Assembly (NCBI GenBank): GCA_964017185.1
Contig: OZ024871.1
Coordinates: forward strand, 30,790,488-30,854,487
Source of the DNA: Rugalucina vietnamica
Lineage: Eukaryota > Mollusca > Bivalvia > Lucinida > Lucinidae
Reading direction: 5' to 3'
Length of the DNA: 64,000 nt
The notes under the pieces: model-generated
What the model saw: only the letters and a program-made list of their open reading frames with translations
Databases searched by the model: none
Told to the model about the DNA's origin: nothing
Shown here: positions 30,301 through 44,380 of the stretch, piece by piece
Layout: every line of letters starts with the position of its first letter
Numbering within the stretch: the stretch's first letter is position 1
Program-made: the position numbers and the translations under genes

Positions 30301-33300
30301 CCATCTCATCTTTTCGACAATTTTCGAACAAATTTGACGAAATTTTGACAAAAAACAATTTGATGACACGTCTTTCGACATATTTTCGACCAGGTGTCAT
30401 ATTAGACAAAATGTGGCATTCTATCAACTGTCCTTCAGACGAAAAGGTTTTCAACATAAAGTCATGGAAGCTGGAAAATAGCTGCTCTGTTAGGTTACAA
30501 TATATGTTCTCTGAGTGTCAATTTAGTTAAACCCCACCTCGGTTTTTGAAGAGTGAGTTTCATTCTGATTGCGCCATTTCCTAATCATTTGTTGTTTATT
30601 TTTAAGTTTTCTTCTGCATCATCAACCAGTTCTCTTGTGACTTGCTCAAGGAAATAATCTGGCACCTATAGGGACCAACTATTACTTACTTACTTACTAC
30701 CTATACATTGTCAGACCCAAAGGCAAACTCTAGAAGGCAGTTACTTTCACCTCATCAAATTATGATTAAAAATTGTGTTTTAATGTTGCTGCTTTACATG
30801 CATCTAATGCCAAATGTGTATGGTAAACACCTGACATAATGATGCTGGAACTGATTCCATTCACTTCTTAACATGTATTTATTGACCAAATGTGAAAGCT
30901 CTGACAAATAATTTGAGCTGCTGCATGGGAAAACCAACAATCTGCATAGGCAAAAACAAAGGCGCAGATCAGTAACTGCGAAGCTGATCAGCGCCTTTGT
31001 TTTCGCAACGCGGAAAGTGCAATTCCTCTACTTTCTAAATTAAAAATTTCCAGCCTCTAACCATCTTCTGTGACTGTACAGCTTGGTTTGTGTCGGACCT
31101 GGTCGGAACCCCAAATTGTTGGTTTTCTCATGTACAGGCTCATTTAATAACCTTGTCATTACATGTCTTGCAAAGTTTCAGTGCTTTTTATATGTGTAAA
31201 TATGTAACAAGAACTTTGCTTTTCAGTGCATTGATCATGGTTTCCCGAGCAAGCCTTCAGCTCTGGCCTATGACCCACGGCTTAAACTGCTGGCCATAGG
31301 AACAAAGTCAGGTGCTCTCAGAGTGTATCCTTTTCTGGAAACTACAATAATTTGAGCAGCGTCATGTAAAAACCAGCTTTGTGCATAGTATGCAAAAACA
31401 TTTTAGGCACTGATTAGTAGGGCTGACTATCGATGCCAATTTTGACTATCTCGATAGTATCGCTATCGTGGAAATCACTATCACGATACTATCACTATCG
31501 TGGCATACTATCACGATACTATCGGATTTTCACAAAACTGTCTTTAAAAGGTGTTTTTTGGAACAATCTCGAAATTTGTCGCCATTTTCGGCAGTTGGTT
31601 AAAAGTGAAAGTAGAATGGTGTGTTCGATTAGGCCACGACTCAAGTCACACTAAAAACCGGGACTAAGATCGAGTCATTCCGGTCCTTTCGGACCAAAAC
31701 GATATTGGCTGATACCAATAATAAACCACACTGGTTTGCATCTTGCCTGGTCGCAAATCTCTCTCAAGTGGGATATTAAACCTTCATCAATATAGGTTTT
31801 CATAATCATATGAAAAAAAAAAAACCACAAATAACATGACAGTTGATTTTACGGGGGGCCATGGTGGCCCACGTTTTTTTTTTTTTATTCTATTCTGTTC
31901 TATGTTCAGGCACGCATGCAGTAATCAAACACGCTCAGGATGTGACTATTTCGCTAATCAAACACGCCCAAAACAAATATGGAGAAAGAGTTCCGTCAAT
32001 GAAAATAAACTATCGAAACTATCGATAGTTGAACGAACTATCGGCGATAGTCATCGATAGTGCATTGTACAATCGATGCATCACTATCGAAGCAGTTCCT
32101 ATCGCAATGCATCGATGTATAGATGCATCGTTACACCACTACTGATTAGCTGTGCAGTAACTATACAGCTGATTAGCACCTTTGTTTTCACTTCACCAAT
32201 AGAACAATATATGTACTTCTTCCTCTTTAATCCAAAATTTCAACCATCTAGCCTTCTTTTGTGACTGTACTACAGACTGGGTTTCGTGAGACTTGGTCAG
32301 AAAACACTGGAGACCGTTTTTCACACGTCACGGCTCAAAATATAATTTACTGTAGTGTGCGGGTGGTTTGTCAACCCTGCTGACTCCCTACATTGATGGT
32401 GAGTAAGATTAGTGCATGGTATTGTTGAAGATGTAGCTTTAGTATGACAAATATGTTGAAAGTGGTAGACCTAATACAAATTAGGCAGCAATTTAGCTCT
32501 TTTCTATGTTATTGTATGGTCATTATGGTAATTGATAGTGGTCAAAACCTTTTATTAGATGGATCATATTGACTCTCAGGCTCATTGTTATTGATGGTCA
32601 GTCTTAAAGCACATGACTCAGTGTTATTATTGTCATTAGTTGGTATAAAATCTGAAGCAGAAAATGAACGACTCACTACTGGAGGACTTTGGCACTTAGG
32701 CAGGTGCCTTTAAAGTTTAATAAGCACAGAGTAAAGACAGTCCAGCCTTTTGTGAAAAGCTGAAGACATTGTTTTCAAATGTTACAAAGAGTTTTAGGGA
32801 GCGCAGTGGCGTAGTGGTAGAGTGTCCAAGATGTGCTGGGTTTGAACCCGACAGGCGTCATTGTGTTGTGTCTTTGAGCAAGACACATTAACTCCCTACA
32901 GTAGTGGTTAAATCCAGGAAGCATTGGCTCCATCCCTACATGACTGAAAAATAGTTGACTGGGACGTTAAGCCTCAACAGATTTTGACATGATGTAGTTG
33001 TTATGGGTTTAACTTTGGATCAGATGGCTTAATAAACTGGACAGACATTCTTATAATATAGCCACTCAGACTTTATTAGTTACGAGCCACCGCATGGGAA
33101 AACCAACAATCTGCATTGGCGAAAACAAAGGCGCAGATCAGCTTCGCAGTAACTGCGAAGCTGATCAGTGCCTTTGTTTTCGCTACACGGACAGTACAAA
33201 TTCTCTACTTTCTAAATCCAAAGTTTCCAGTCTGCGACTGTATTGGTGTACAGGCTGGTTTGTGTTGGACCTGGTTGGAACCCAAATTGTTGGTTTTCTC

Positions 33301-36300
33301 ACGCACAGGCTAAGTTTAAACAAGATGCTCAGTAGTATTTTTATCGACCTTATCAGGTATTGTTATCTGATGTTTAAATAATGACAAGAGTTTGCTTGTT
33401 TTGTACACAATAGGCTCTAGTGAATTACTGTTTAAACTGCAATTACTGCTAGAGTGAATGCCCTTTATAATGGTAGGCCTTGAGACTGGGGGGTCATCAT
33501 GAGAAAAACTATTTAAGACTCAAGATGCAGATCGGTCTTTGCACGTGTGTTCAGTTTGGATCATCTTTATATTCACTGCCTTCACAAATATACATGTAAA
33601 ATCAACACCTGTAACAAGCTTCCAACATTAAATTTGATAGAATGATACTAAACTTGTTTTGGAACCAATATGATACTTGATATTTTTTTCCTTGTGATTT
33701 GGCTTAATGATGCACAATCTTTATTTTCTGTCAGAATTGCAAGAAAGCTAATGGAAGATAATTGAAGTGAACAATGACAGTTTTGATTAGTCATTTATAT
33801 ATATTTTCTTTTGAAACTGTCCCACTGATGACCAGTCACACACTTATTGACCAGTATCCATATCATGAAGATTGATGTGGCTCTAGGAGTTGATTTCTCA
33901 TTGTCATTATGATTTGAGCCGCCTCATGGGAAAACCAACAATCTGCATAGGCGAAAACAAAGACGCAGATCAGCTTCGCGGTAACCGCGAATGATCAGCG
34001 CCTTTGTTTTCGCTACATGGATAGTACACTTCCACTTCTTAAAACCGAAATTTCAAGCATCTAGCATGCTTCTGTGACTGTACAGTCTGATTTGTGACAG
34101 ACCTGTTCAAAAACCACATTGTTGGTTTTCCCACGAGACGGCTCATTTGTCACCCAAGAAGTCCGTCTTTTACCATTTACATGTCTGGTGTATAAGAGAA
34201 GATCCATATCCGATTCTGTAGCCTTTCTTTGTTGGGGGCCTTGCTGTGAGCATAAGAAAATAATGGCATCATGCAAACTTCAATAGTAAACTTTTTTTAT
34301 GAATTCATTTCATCCATAAAGCGATAAATGGTTTAAGTGTAATTCTTTGAAAAGACAATATCTCTGTATGTTATCTCTCGAAGGTGAGTCATTTTGCACC
34401 TTGAAAAAAGCGAGACCTATAATTAGTTTTCCTTGTTCTGTGATCTATTGATTTGATGTGTGAGCTGTCTTTGTCCTATAGGCTTTATGTTATCTGCCTG
34501 TTGCTGATCAACTTTGTCCACATGGTCAATGTGAATGACACTGCAGTTTATTCCATTTTAAGATTTTAAAAGTGTCATTTGAACCACGTATTGAGAAAAC
34601 TTGCTTTCCACATAGTATTATGTGCTAAAACCAAAGGCACACGTATCAGTGCCTTTATTTTCATTTCATTCTGAAATTTCAAATTTCTAGTTTTCTTCTT
34701 TGACTAAGCCGGTTTGTGTCGGACCTAGTAGGAAATTCCTTGGGCGGGTTTTCTTGTGGCACAGCTCAGTTTTTCATGGCTTCTGTAATAAAGCAGATAC
34801 TGAAATTCTGCAGATTGAGTTTCAAATCTTAACATTGCCTTTTTTACCAGAGCGTAAAAATACACATCTTTGCATTACAACCAATTATAATTACACGATT
34901 GCTCGCTAGATATGTATAACATGTTGGCATAATGCTACTGTATTACATAGTTCGCACCACACCCCCACGGCTTCCACAGGTCTGCATTGAGTGCATAAAA
35001 ATATGAAAATTTATGACAAGTTTATGTTAGCCAGATGACAGGCAGTTATTGAAGCATTGGATAGGTCATAATCTGTTTGCTACAGTAATTTTGCTGACTG
35101 TAATAAAACACTTCAATGGGTGAAAAATATTTTCTTCCCATTTGAGCGCTTAACCTGACCGCATTTTATATACAGTCATTGACTATACTATGTGTAGGAG
35201 AATAAATTACTATCAAAATAAAAGTATTACTATACATGAAGTTATATTGTGACACCATAAAGGATGGTTTAACATACCTAAGCTAATATATTTAAGTTAC
35301 CGTGACCTTTAACAGTGGCTGAGAGAGCTTTGCCTTTCCAGAGATAAACTGTCATGAGAAAACCAGCCTTTTCAGCTACCTATTAAATGTACATGATATG
35401 AGCATGATCGTGGGAAAACCAACAATGTGGTTTCCGAACAGGTCCGACAAAAACGGACCTGTACCGTCACAGAAGAAAGCTAGAAGCTTGAAATTTTGGA
35501 TTTAAGTAGGAGAGGAAATGCACTATCCGAGTAGCGAAAACAGAGGTGCTGATCAGCTTTGCAGTTACTGCAAAGCTGATCTGCGCCTTTGTTTTCGCCT
35601 ATGCAGATTGTTGGTTTTCCCATGTGGCGGCTTAAATGTACATGATATGTCTAGTATGTTTCTATGTTCAAAATATTAAGCATTTGTGACTGATGGTGAC
35701 AGTGCATGATACATACCAAGGCAGGAGACAAATTTTTGCTTGATGAGGCTGAAACTTGGGCGCTATGAATCTAGGACTAGGACTAAGACCATTTTAGCTT
35801 ATGCATTAATTAAGTTGTGGTCAAAATGAGCCACCACATGGGAAAACCAACAATCTGCATAGGCGAAAACAAAGACGCAGATCAGCTTCGCGGTAACCGC
35901 GAAGCGGTAACCGCGAAGCTGATCAGCGCCTTTGTTTTCGCTACTCTGATAGTACAATTCCTCTTCTTTTTAAATTCCAAATTTCCAGTCTCTAGCTGTC
36001 TTTTGTGCTTGTACAGGTCGGTTTGTGTCGGACCTGTTCGGAAACCACATTGATGGTTTTCCCACGAGGCGGCTCAAATAATGACAATATAACCACCACA
36101 TGGTGGTTTGTGCCTCCATCAAGGCACCTCCAGACTGATAAATATGAGCCGCCTTGTGGGAAAACCAACAATGTGGTTTCCAAACAGGTCTGACACAAAC
36201 CGAGCTGCACAATCACAGAAGCAGGCTAGAAGCTTGAAATTTCGTATTTAGGAAGAAGACGAAGTGTACTATCCGTGTAGCGAAAACAAAGACGCCGATC

Positions 36301-39300
36301 AGCTTCGCGGTCACCGCGAAGCTGATCTGCGTCTTTGTTTTCGTATATGCAGATTGTTGGTTTTCTCATGAGGTGGCTCATACAACATTAAAAGATTAAT
36401 TACCATTGACAATTGATAAAAGTCTAGAACAAGATATTTACTTTGAACTTGAGTTGACTCTTAAACCAATTTATTTTATGTGCAGATAACCAGTGTCTTA
36501 GGGTTATTCAAACTATGCATGTTTATGTGACAAATTAACAATTGATGCAATTTTGAGTTAGGTAGGGCATCAGACTCCAGAGTGAGAGGTTGGGAGTTCT
36601 AAACCCATTACAAACATGTTTTTGAGCTGGGCCTGAGCTGAGTACATGTATTAAGTAGGCAGGAAGCATTGTTATAACTAGAATTTAAACTTGAAATTCT
36701 ATCAAACTAAGAATTAAACAAGGCATTTTAAAGGCAAGATACTGTACACCCATTAACATCTACACTTGATAGAATCAGCAAAAATTTTATGGCAGTTCCT
36801 ACACACAATCTCGGCTGTTGTCTCATACTATTGAATAATATAGGGCTGCTGGTTATTGAAGATTAAAACAGTGTTGTAGATTTTCAGGACAAAGACATTA
36901 AGCCTTTCAGATCAATGTGATTTGCATCAGTATGGGTCACATCACGAAATAATTAACTTGAAATCTCAGGATTCTCAGGAATAGGCCGGTACATTTAGGC
37001 CCTTATGACCCTAGACGTAAAAGTAATTCCTTGAGAAAAGTTATGGGCAGTTTTAGTATCAGTTAGGTATCCTGCTTTATAGAAAAAAAGTCCTCAGTAA
37101 AATTCCAGGGGTAAAGGGTATTTTTGGAGTGAAATACGAGGGGCGTTCAATAAATACGCGGAAAAATGCTGCAATTTTTTAATTTCCATAGGAAATTCAT
37201 TTTCTCTATGCATGTTATAAATTAACATATAATGAACATATTCACAAAATTTAAATGAAATTAGATGAAAAATAAGCATTTAGATCAGATGTGTTTCTAT
37301 GGTTACAACTGTAAAACCTGCCCAACGTCGTGACGTCATGTTATACGCATCCATCCCGCTGTTTGTTAGCTCTTAAGCATTTTAAATCTATCTAGCAAAC
37401 AGTCGTCTCATTGTCAATTTTTTTGTTTGTTTGAATTGACGCTTTACATTCCAGTCAACATCAATGGTCATATCGGGACTTTTACCCAACATTAGGATGT
37501 CATGACACACAAAGTGTGCTTCATGAATATTACCACCCAACTAAGCCAATATGGCTTATATGTATGGGTGGTTTGACTAAACCACTTTTCCAGTAATCAG
37601 ATGTCAATTCTGTGTGTATAATACTGTGAATTGTGTTTGAGGACAAAGTGTTTGTAACTCTGTATCTAAATGAATAATCACATTCTAGTTCTGCTCAACT
37701 TAATTCTATGAAAACGGAAAAATAAGTACATGTACATATAATCTCCAGACATAATATGTTAGTTTTATGACATCTAACAAAGAATATCAACGTTGGATAT
37801 TACACAATTAAACATGTAGACATCGATAACTCCATTTAATAGATTATTATACTGACTAAATTCAATTTGGACCTCTGCCAAGTAGCACATGAAAGGATAT
37901 TCAGGTAATATGCAGTGGTATACTGTTTGTGGTACCGAAGTATAGTAGCACTTGCCATAAGATTTGCCTTTCACATGCTACTTAGCTAAGAGTCACGTGA
38001 CCTTTGAACCATCGAATGTCAAACTGAAGCTTAATATTGAAAGGTTCAAGTAGGCAATGATCAGGAAAAGGAGCAAACAGAAAGAAATTCCCTCCCTGAG
38101 TATGGTAGCAATTTGTATTATACACTTAGACACATAAAATGCTGATGAGCAATGTTAATTTCTAAATGCTGGTTTAGCATACCAATGCTAATTTTACTGT
38201 TAAAATTGATAACTTGCTGACTGATGTCGTGTCTTACGTCCTACTCAAGAACTAAGGTGACATTGATATGGGACAATAGTTTAAAGTCACACCGAAAGAC
38301 TGTAAAAGCCTGAGATTGAAACCAATATCCCTGGTTTACAATGCCTGTGGCTGAACCACCATGTCATAGAGGCTTCTATTTGTAATTGCTGAATTATCCT
38401 TGATAAATGCAATAAATGACTATTGGCCATAAAACAAAAGTTAATAGACAACCTATTCTCATATCCATCAAATACCACTTGGCATTTACCATAATTTCTG
38501 TCTACAAGACGGGCATACTCATTACATATTTGCTGAAAGGTTGACCCAAGTGTCCATAAATTCTAAGAAGCAGGGAATCTCAGTCCAAAACATAAACCAC
38601 AATTTCAAGCTTTTCATTTCACTACACCTTGATCCCATATTGCTGTAGCTAAGGTTGACTTCTGTGCTTCCCTCAACAGATCTGATGAATCAAACAACGC
38701 TGATGGATTACCACACAATTCATATCAGAATAAATCCTCAGTGTCATCCAATGAATCATCCGAAACACTAATGAAACACTGAAGAAACAGCAACTGGAGA
38801 CCAATGCTGTTTTGCCACAACAGCGGGTAGATCTTGTACAGACTCTAATCGACCTAATACTGTACTTTGCCAGTCATCTTGTCTCTTGCTACATGTTTCT
38901 GTAAAATTATCTATAAAAGGTAATGTTGTTATAGGCCATACGTCTTCGCCTCCTTTACAGGGATAATTTTGGAAGGGGCCATGGGCAAAATTGCCCTTAA
39001 CTTTTCAAAATGGCCCCTTAATTTTGAAATAATGGGCCAGTTTTATAATGATTTCAGTTGAGGATTTTTTTTGCGAAATGGCCCCTTACAATTTCAAGCC
39101 AACAATATCCCTGCTTTAAATATGAGTATTCAATTTGGATTTTGCATCTTTATCATACAATAAACATTTAGGTTTGAAGTCAACCGCCCCCCCCCCCCCC
39201 CCCAAAGTTTTGCGTTCTTGGATTTGCTATACTGTGTTCTATGTCTTTTTCTTAGACTTGACTCTGTATGTTTGGGTGACAACAGTTCTTCCTGCATTCT

Positions 39301-42300
39301 GGGTGTACAACCTGTCCTGGAACAGCTGTAAGGTTATCACCTGAAAAATACATCAATGACTCTACATGCTGCTTGCTTGATTTATTTTCAGAAATTGCTC
39401 AATAAAATGAAAACAGCACTACTGGAAAACCAATTTTACTGTTAGGAAGCTTAAATAGATGGCACCTTTTGAATTTGCCCAGACAATTGATCAGAAAGAG
39501 TGTACATAGGATAATGATATCATATTAGTCAATTATGTGAAAGAAAAAAAACAAACACGTTGATGTACAGCTCTATTAAGGATTTTTAAGTTATATGTCA
39601 CATTTGGTAAAATGGCTATTTCATATATTAAATAATTATAACAAAACTTACTTAATGCTTAATATTAACAACCTACCTTTTATCTCACTGGCTGCTCGAA
39701 CCTTTTCATATAGCGTTGAGGTCTTAGTATCATTGCTGATCTTACAGATTATGCACGTTGGTTTTAAATCCCTATAAATAAGATATATATTAAATCGATG
39801 TTTGATTTGATCAAGTTAAAGAAAATGTTTTCTCCCAACTTATGGTATAGTTATGTATTAATAGAATTGGAGATGAGATACTAACTGAACTACCAAAATG
39901 ATTTTCATTTGCCCAGATTTTACGTTTATTATTATTATTATTACTACTACTACTTTTTATTATTAATTTATCATCATTCATACTGATTTATATATATAAT
40001 ACATATACCTTTGAATATTGATGAATCAACTCCCAATGACAAACAGCATTTGTAGGCAAATTAACCCTCCATGTAGAAACCAGATGGGTACGGTTATTTG
40101 GAGCTAGATGAAAAAAGAAATAAGAATTATTGATATTTAATCTGGCAAAATAGTACACAAAACAGGTATGAATATATTTTACAGCATTTGAAATGCTAGA
40201 TTAGGGAATAGAATTTCAGAACAACGATCAATTTGATGCAAACCCCCTTTTATCAGATACTTAGATTATTTTGAACTGCCTAAATACTTTTCTTTTGTTA
40301 TTATCATTATTGTTATTATTTTTATTCATATTTTATTATCATTTTTCAAACTTATTTATACTTACCATGTGTCCATTTGAATGTTGTAGATGAATCAACT
40401 CCCAATGCTAAACGATTCTGGCTATCATCTAACAGGGTTCATTGACCGGCTTCTGTTGGCAAATTACCCCCTCCATGTTGAAACTATTTTTGAGCTGGGT
40501 GAAAAAAGAAATAAGAATTATTGAGATTTAATCTTGAAAATAGTACATAAAACAGGTTTGAATATATTTTACAGCATTTGAAATGCAAGATTAAGGAATA
40601 GAATTTCAGAACATCGATAAGTTTAATGCAAACCCCCTTTTATAAGTTATTCTATAAGACATAATTAGCGAAAATAATATCTAAGAAATTTCTTTTTCAG
40701 GTTATTTTGGTGAATTAATTCTTCGAAAATGATAAAATCATTTACTGTTCAGTATTTATCACGATTTTATGACAAATACATAACAATTGGTCGCTTGTGA
40801 ACACAGATATTCACATTTTATCGTAAAAAACTATATTCGGTTCTGATGACACGAATGTGCTTCCGTACATTAAAAAATTGGACATGGGAAGTGGGTGGTT
40901 TTAATTTTTCCGAAAAAATTGTTGTTTTTTCACATATTGATCATAGTATAACAAAAACATACAAGAAAAATGCAAATTGCATTGAGAATAAATACGAAAA
41001 ATAGCAAAAATAAATCATAGGGAATACGCACTGGCTGCCACTGACTAAAACTTCACTTCCAATTCGCTTTAGCATCTTTAGTAGGGCTCAAACATTTTCG
41101 AGCAGACTTGGGGGGTAAACTACTTACCCAAAACCTTCAAAGGAATTAGAAACTGTGACTTCCAGTTGCTACATTATCTGTTATAAACGGAAAAAATCGG
41201 CTCCGGAAAAATCGTCTACTCGTCGTTAACAGTTTACCTCGGCACCGGTTACACCGGTATGACGAAGAATTTAACCAAAAAACAGTGTACGGTGCTTTTA
41301 TCACACCATAACTAATTTACTATTTTTTCGGTGGTTATAATCGCAATTTTCTCTGAAACGGCACAGATATTTTTTGAGGACTTTTTTTTCATTGTTTAGT
41401 TGGTAGGGCCAAATGTTTTCGTACTAAAAGAATTTCTCAAGGAATTTTGTTTACGTCAAAATTAATGCTCTGCGCCTAGAAGGAACAATTAATGATACAA
41501 AAGTCTTTCACTTTGGGAGAACGATATGACAGTTGCATCATTATAAGCATATCTGATCGGCCTTAAGTAATATCAATGCTTAAGTAAGAGAACAGTGCTT
41601 ACTACCATGGGACTTGACGATTTTCACATGCTTACTTAGCTTGTTGATGTATGGTATGGATGACTATATCAGGTTGTTACAGGAAAGGACCAGGTTTTCC
41701 GTATGACATGCTATCATGTCTCGGTTGTCTGACTGTCTAGGTCAGACTGGTTGTCAAGACAAATCATTGTCTCTGCAATCTCTATTGATTGCGGCTCAGA
41801 AAATCAGGGCATTTCATTTATAGAAAGTGCTTTGGTACTCGAAAGCCTTTTCGTGAGCAAATAGGCTTTCAGGATTTCCGACCAGGTCTGTCTGAAATTT
41901 CACTGTGAAGTAAATGGTCAGAATGAATCCTCTATGTTGTAGTGGTAAAATCTAGTAGTCTTGTAAAGCAGGGATAGGCGGTTGGATTCCAGGTTTGGAT
42001 GAGACACTGAGGTCCTGTCTTTGTATGTCCGCAGCTGTTGGTGGGACATTGGATGAGCGATATGCAGTTGACCATAAAAAGGATGAAAAAGAATGCTATC
42101 AGATATTTAACAATAAACATATATGTAATTTTAGTACATCAAAGTGGGATAAATTAATATCTACAAAGCAAGAAGCTTTAGCTCTCCTCATAAATTTTGA
42201 GTCAATTTCCTTACAAAGAATTGTTTGAGATAGTCCCTACAATTTTTTACTCTAGGCCAAATGAACCTAATTATTAGGTTCCCAGGCCATTTAAAAATCC

Positions 42301-44346
42301 AAGTGGGGTTACTGAAGGCTAATTTGGGTAAATGCCAAAAATAAACACACATGTTTATGTGTACAACTACTGACTAGAGATATGGACATTTGCTCACACA
42401 ATCCTACAATTCATTACGAAAACTTGCCCATGCAATATATACAGAGATTTTAGGAAAGTTTACAGTTGAAAATTTTTGATATTTTTCTTATTTTTGCTCA
42501 AAACATAGATTGTGGGTACAAGTAAGAGCCGCTTGGGCGACGCGTCTCTAACGAGTACCCACAATCAGTTTTGGAGCAAAAATAAGAAAAATAGGTATAC
42601 CCTGCAAACCCCAGTTTTGCTATATAAGGCGTAAACAAAAAATAGCTGTGTTTCCGCTAACCCGACCGACTCTGCGTTTTTGCGCCGACTCTGCAGTTTT
42701 TATTGCCAATAAAAATAAAATAAAAATATTTTCATGTTGACCGGCCCTCAACATTTGAAGTGGAAAACAAACAATGATTTAAAACTGCTATAATTTCAAC
42801 AATACTAGGTCAACTCGCGTTCTTTAGCTTCCTACTGGTTTATAACTTCATCGCATGTTTGTTTCGAGTACTTATGACTAATTTTAGCACATTTCCACCT
42901 TTTTTACTCATTTTCAAGAGAGAAAAAATACATGTACACGAAAAATAAAAAGATTTTCCGATCTACCGACTCTACCCCGTCTTCGGCATGTTAGCGGAAA
43001 CAAGGCTATTTTATTTTACGCCTAAAAGTGGGGTTTTATCCTATTTTAAAATGTCTGATTGAGAGAATTCAATGACTTTTTTATTTCCTGTTGTGAATTT
43101 TTGTTTTCATACATGATGTTACTTCAAGTTTACCAGCTTCCTTGACAGCGATCTAGATTTGGTGCCCCAGGAGTTGAGTGGTCGGGACAACACCAGGATG
43201 ATGTGCAGGTGGTGCAGCTCTTCTTCCTTCCAGAACAGGTGAGTGAATGCCCCCTCTTCCATAAAAAGGGGAGCGCAGAGGGCTTGTGGTAAGAATTGTT
43301 TCCCAAAATGACTGGTCCTGTAACTGTTCATCCATGATAGCAAAACCAAACTTCCATAAACAGTCATGCACGCTGAACAGCAAAAGCAGACAAATGTCCT
43401 AAAATACAAAAAAAAGGTAAAGTAAGTTGGACTGTATGCCACTTGGCTTGCCCAGGTCTCATTGTGCATATTTACCTAAATGACTTGCGTCTTATCAGTT
43501 ACTAGAATCGAGTAAATTTACAACATGAAGTATAGGGAAATTCTCGCCCACTTTTACTAACTCATAACATATGTCTTCATATCAAAACTGCAAAATGCTG
43601 CTTTTAATTGTTTTCTCAATGAATGCACAAATTTTGTTATCTTTTCACAAGCTGTGCACTTTGTTGTGCCATTTGAAATAATATTACAAAATTTATAATT
43701 ATGGAGTGTAATAAAGTGTTATGATGTTTATGATAAGAATCTGGCAATATGACAGGAGCCTGCAGCATGTCGACCAGGTCAGGAGAAAACCCATCTTTTG
43801 GCTTTCCAATTGTGCAGGTCTGATCAAAGTGAACTTTACTACAAAAAAGATGGAATAAAAAACAAAGGTGCTGATCAGAGCATATTTAATGGCTCAGTTA
43901 TCCAAATGTGCTAAATCCAGTTTATTTCATGATTGAGTCCCTTGATCTTGAGAGTAAAAGACAAAGTAAATCCCTCAAACTTTTGGATGTTTGTTCCGTC
44001 GCTATGATGCAATTTTAGTATCTCACATGGTATAATTATAGAAGGTACTAAAGCAAGATTTAAATCTCTAAAATGTTTATTACTAGTACCAAAAGTTCTC
44101 AAAAAATCAGATTCTTCAGAAATATACACATTTAGGGCCATTCTTGTTGAAACATTCAGTCAGCCTTAGCAGTCTCTCTATCCAAATGTCAAGTTGCATA
44201 CATAAATAATTATGCTCATTAAGAAGGTGCACAATAAATAATCTTTATTTCTCCCTGGGCCAAAATTAAAAAATTGTTTGTTTGCCATTTTCTACCTACC
44301 CAGCAATTTACCCCCCTACCCAAAAAATTTTATGACCTCAAAATTA

Positions 44347-44380
<34 letters not shown>

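Noticed and set aside
38680-38782. Plus-strand exon reading [20 protein letters not shown]
   Set aside because: The opposite strand carries the better-supported relic ([15 protein letters not shown]), and this frame is its shadow.
43119-43469. Minus-strand frame of 116 codons
   Set aside because: Shadow of lgl exon 3 on the opposite strand.
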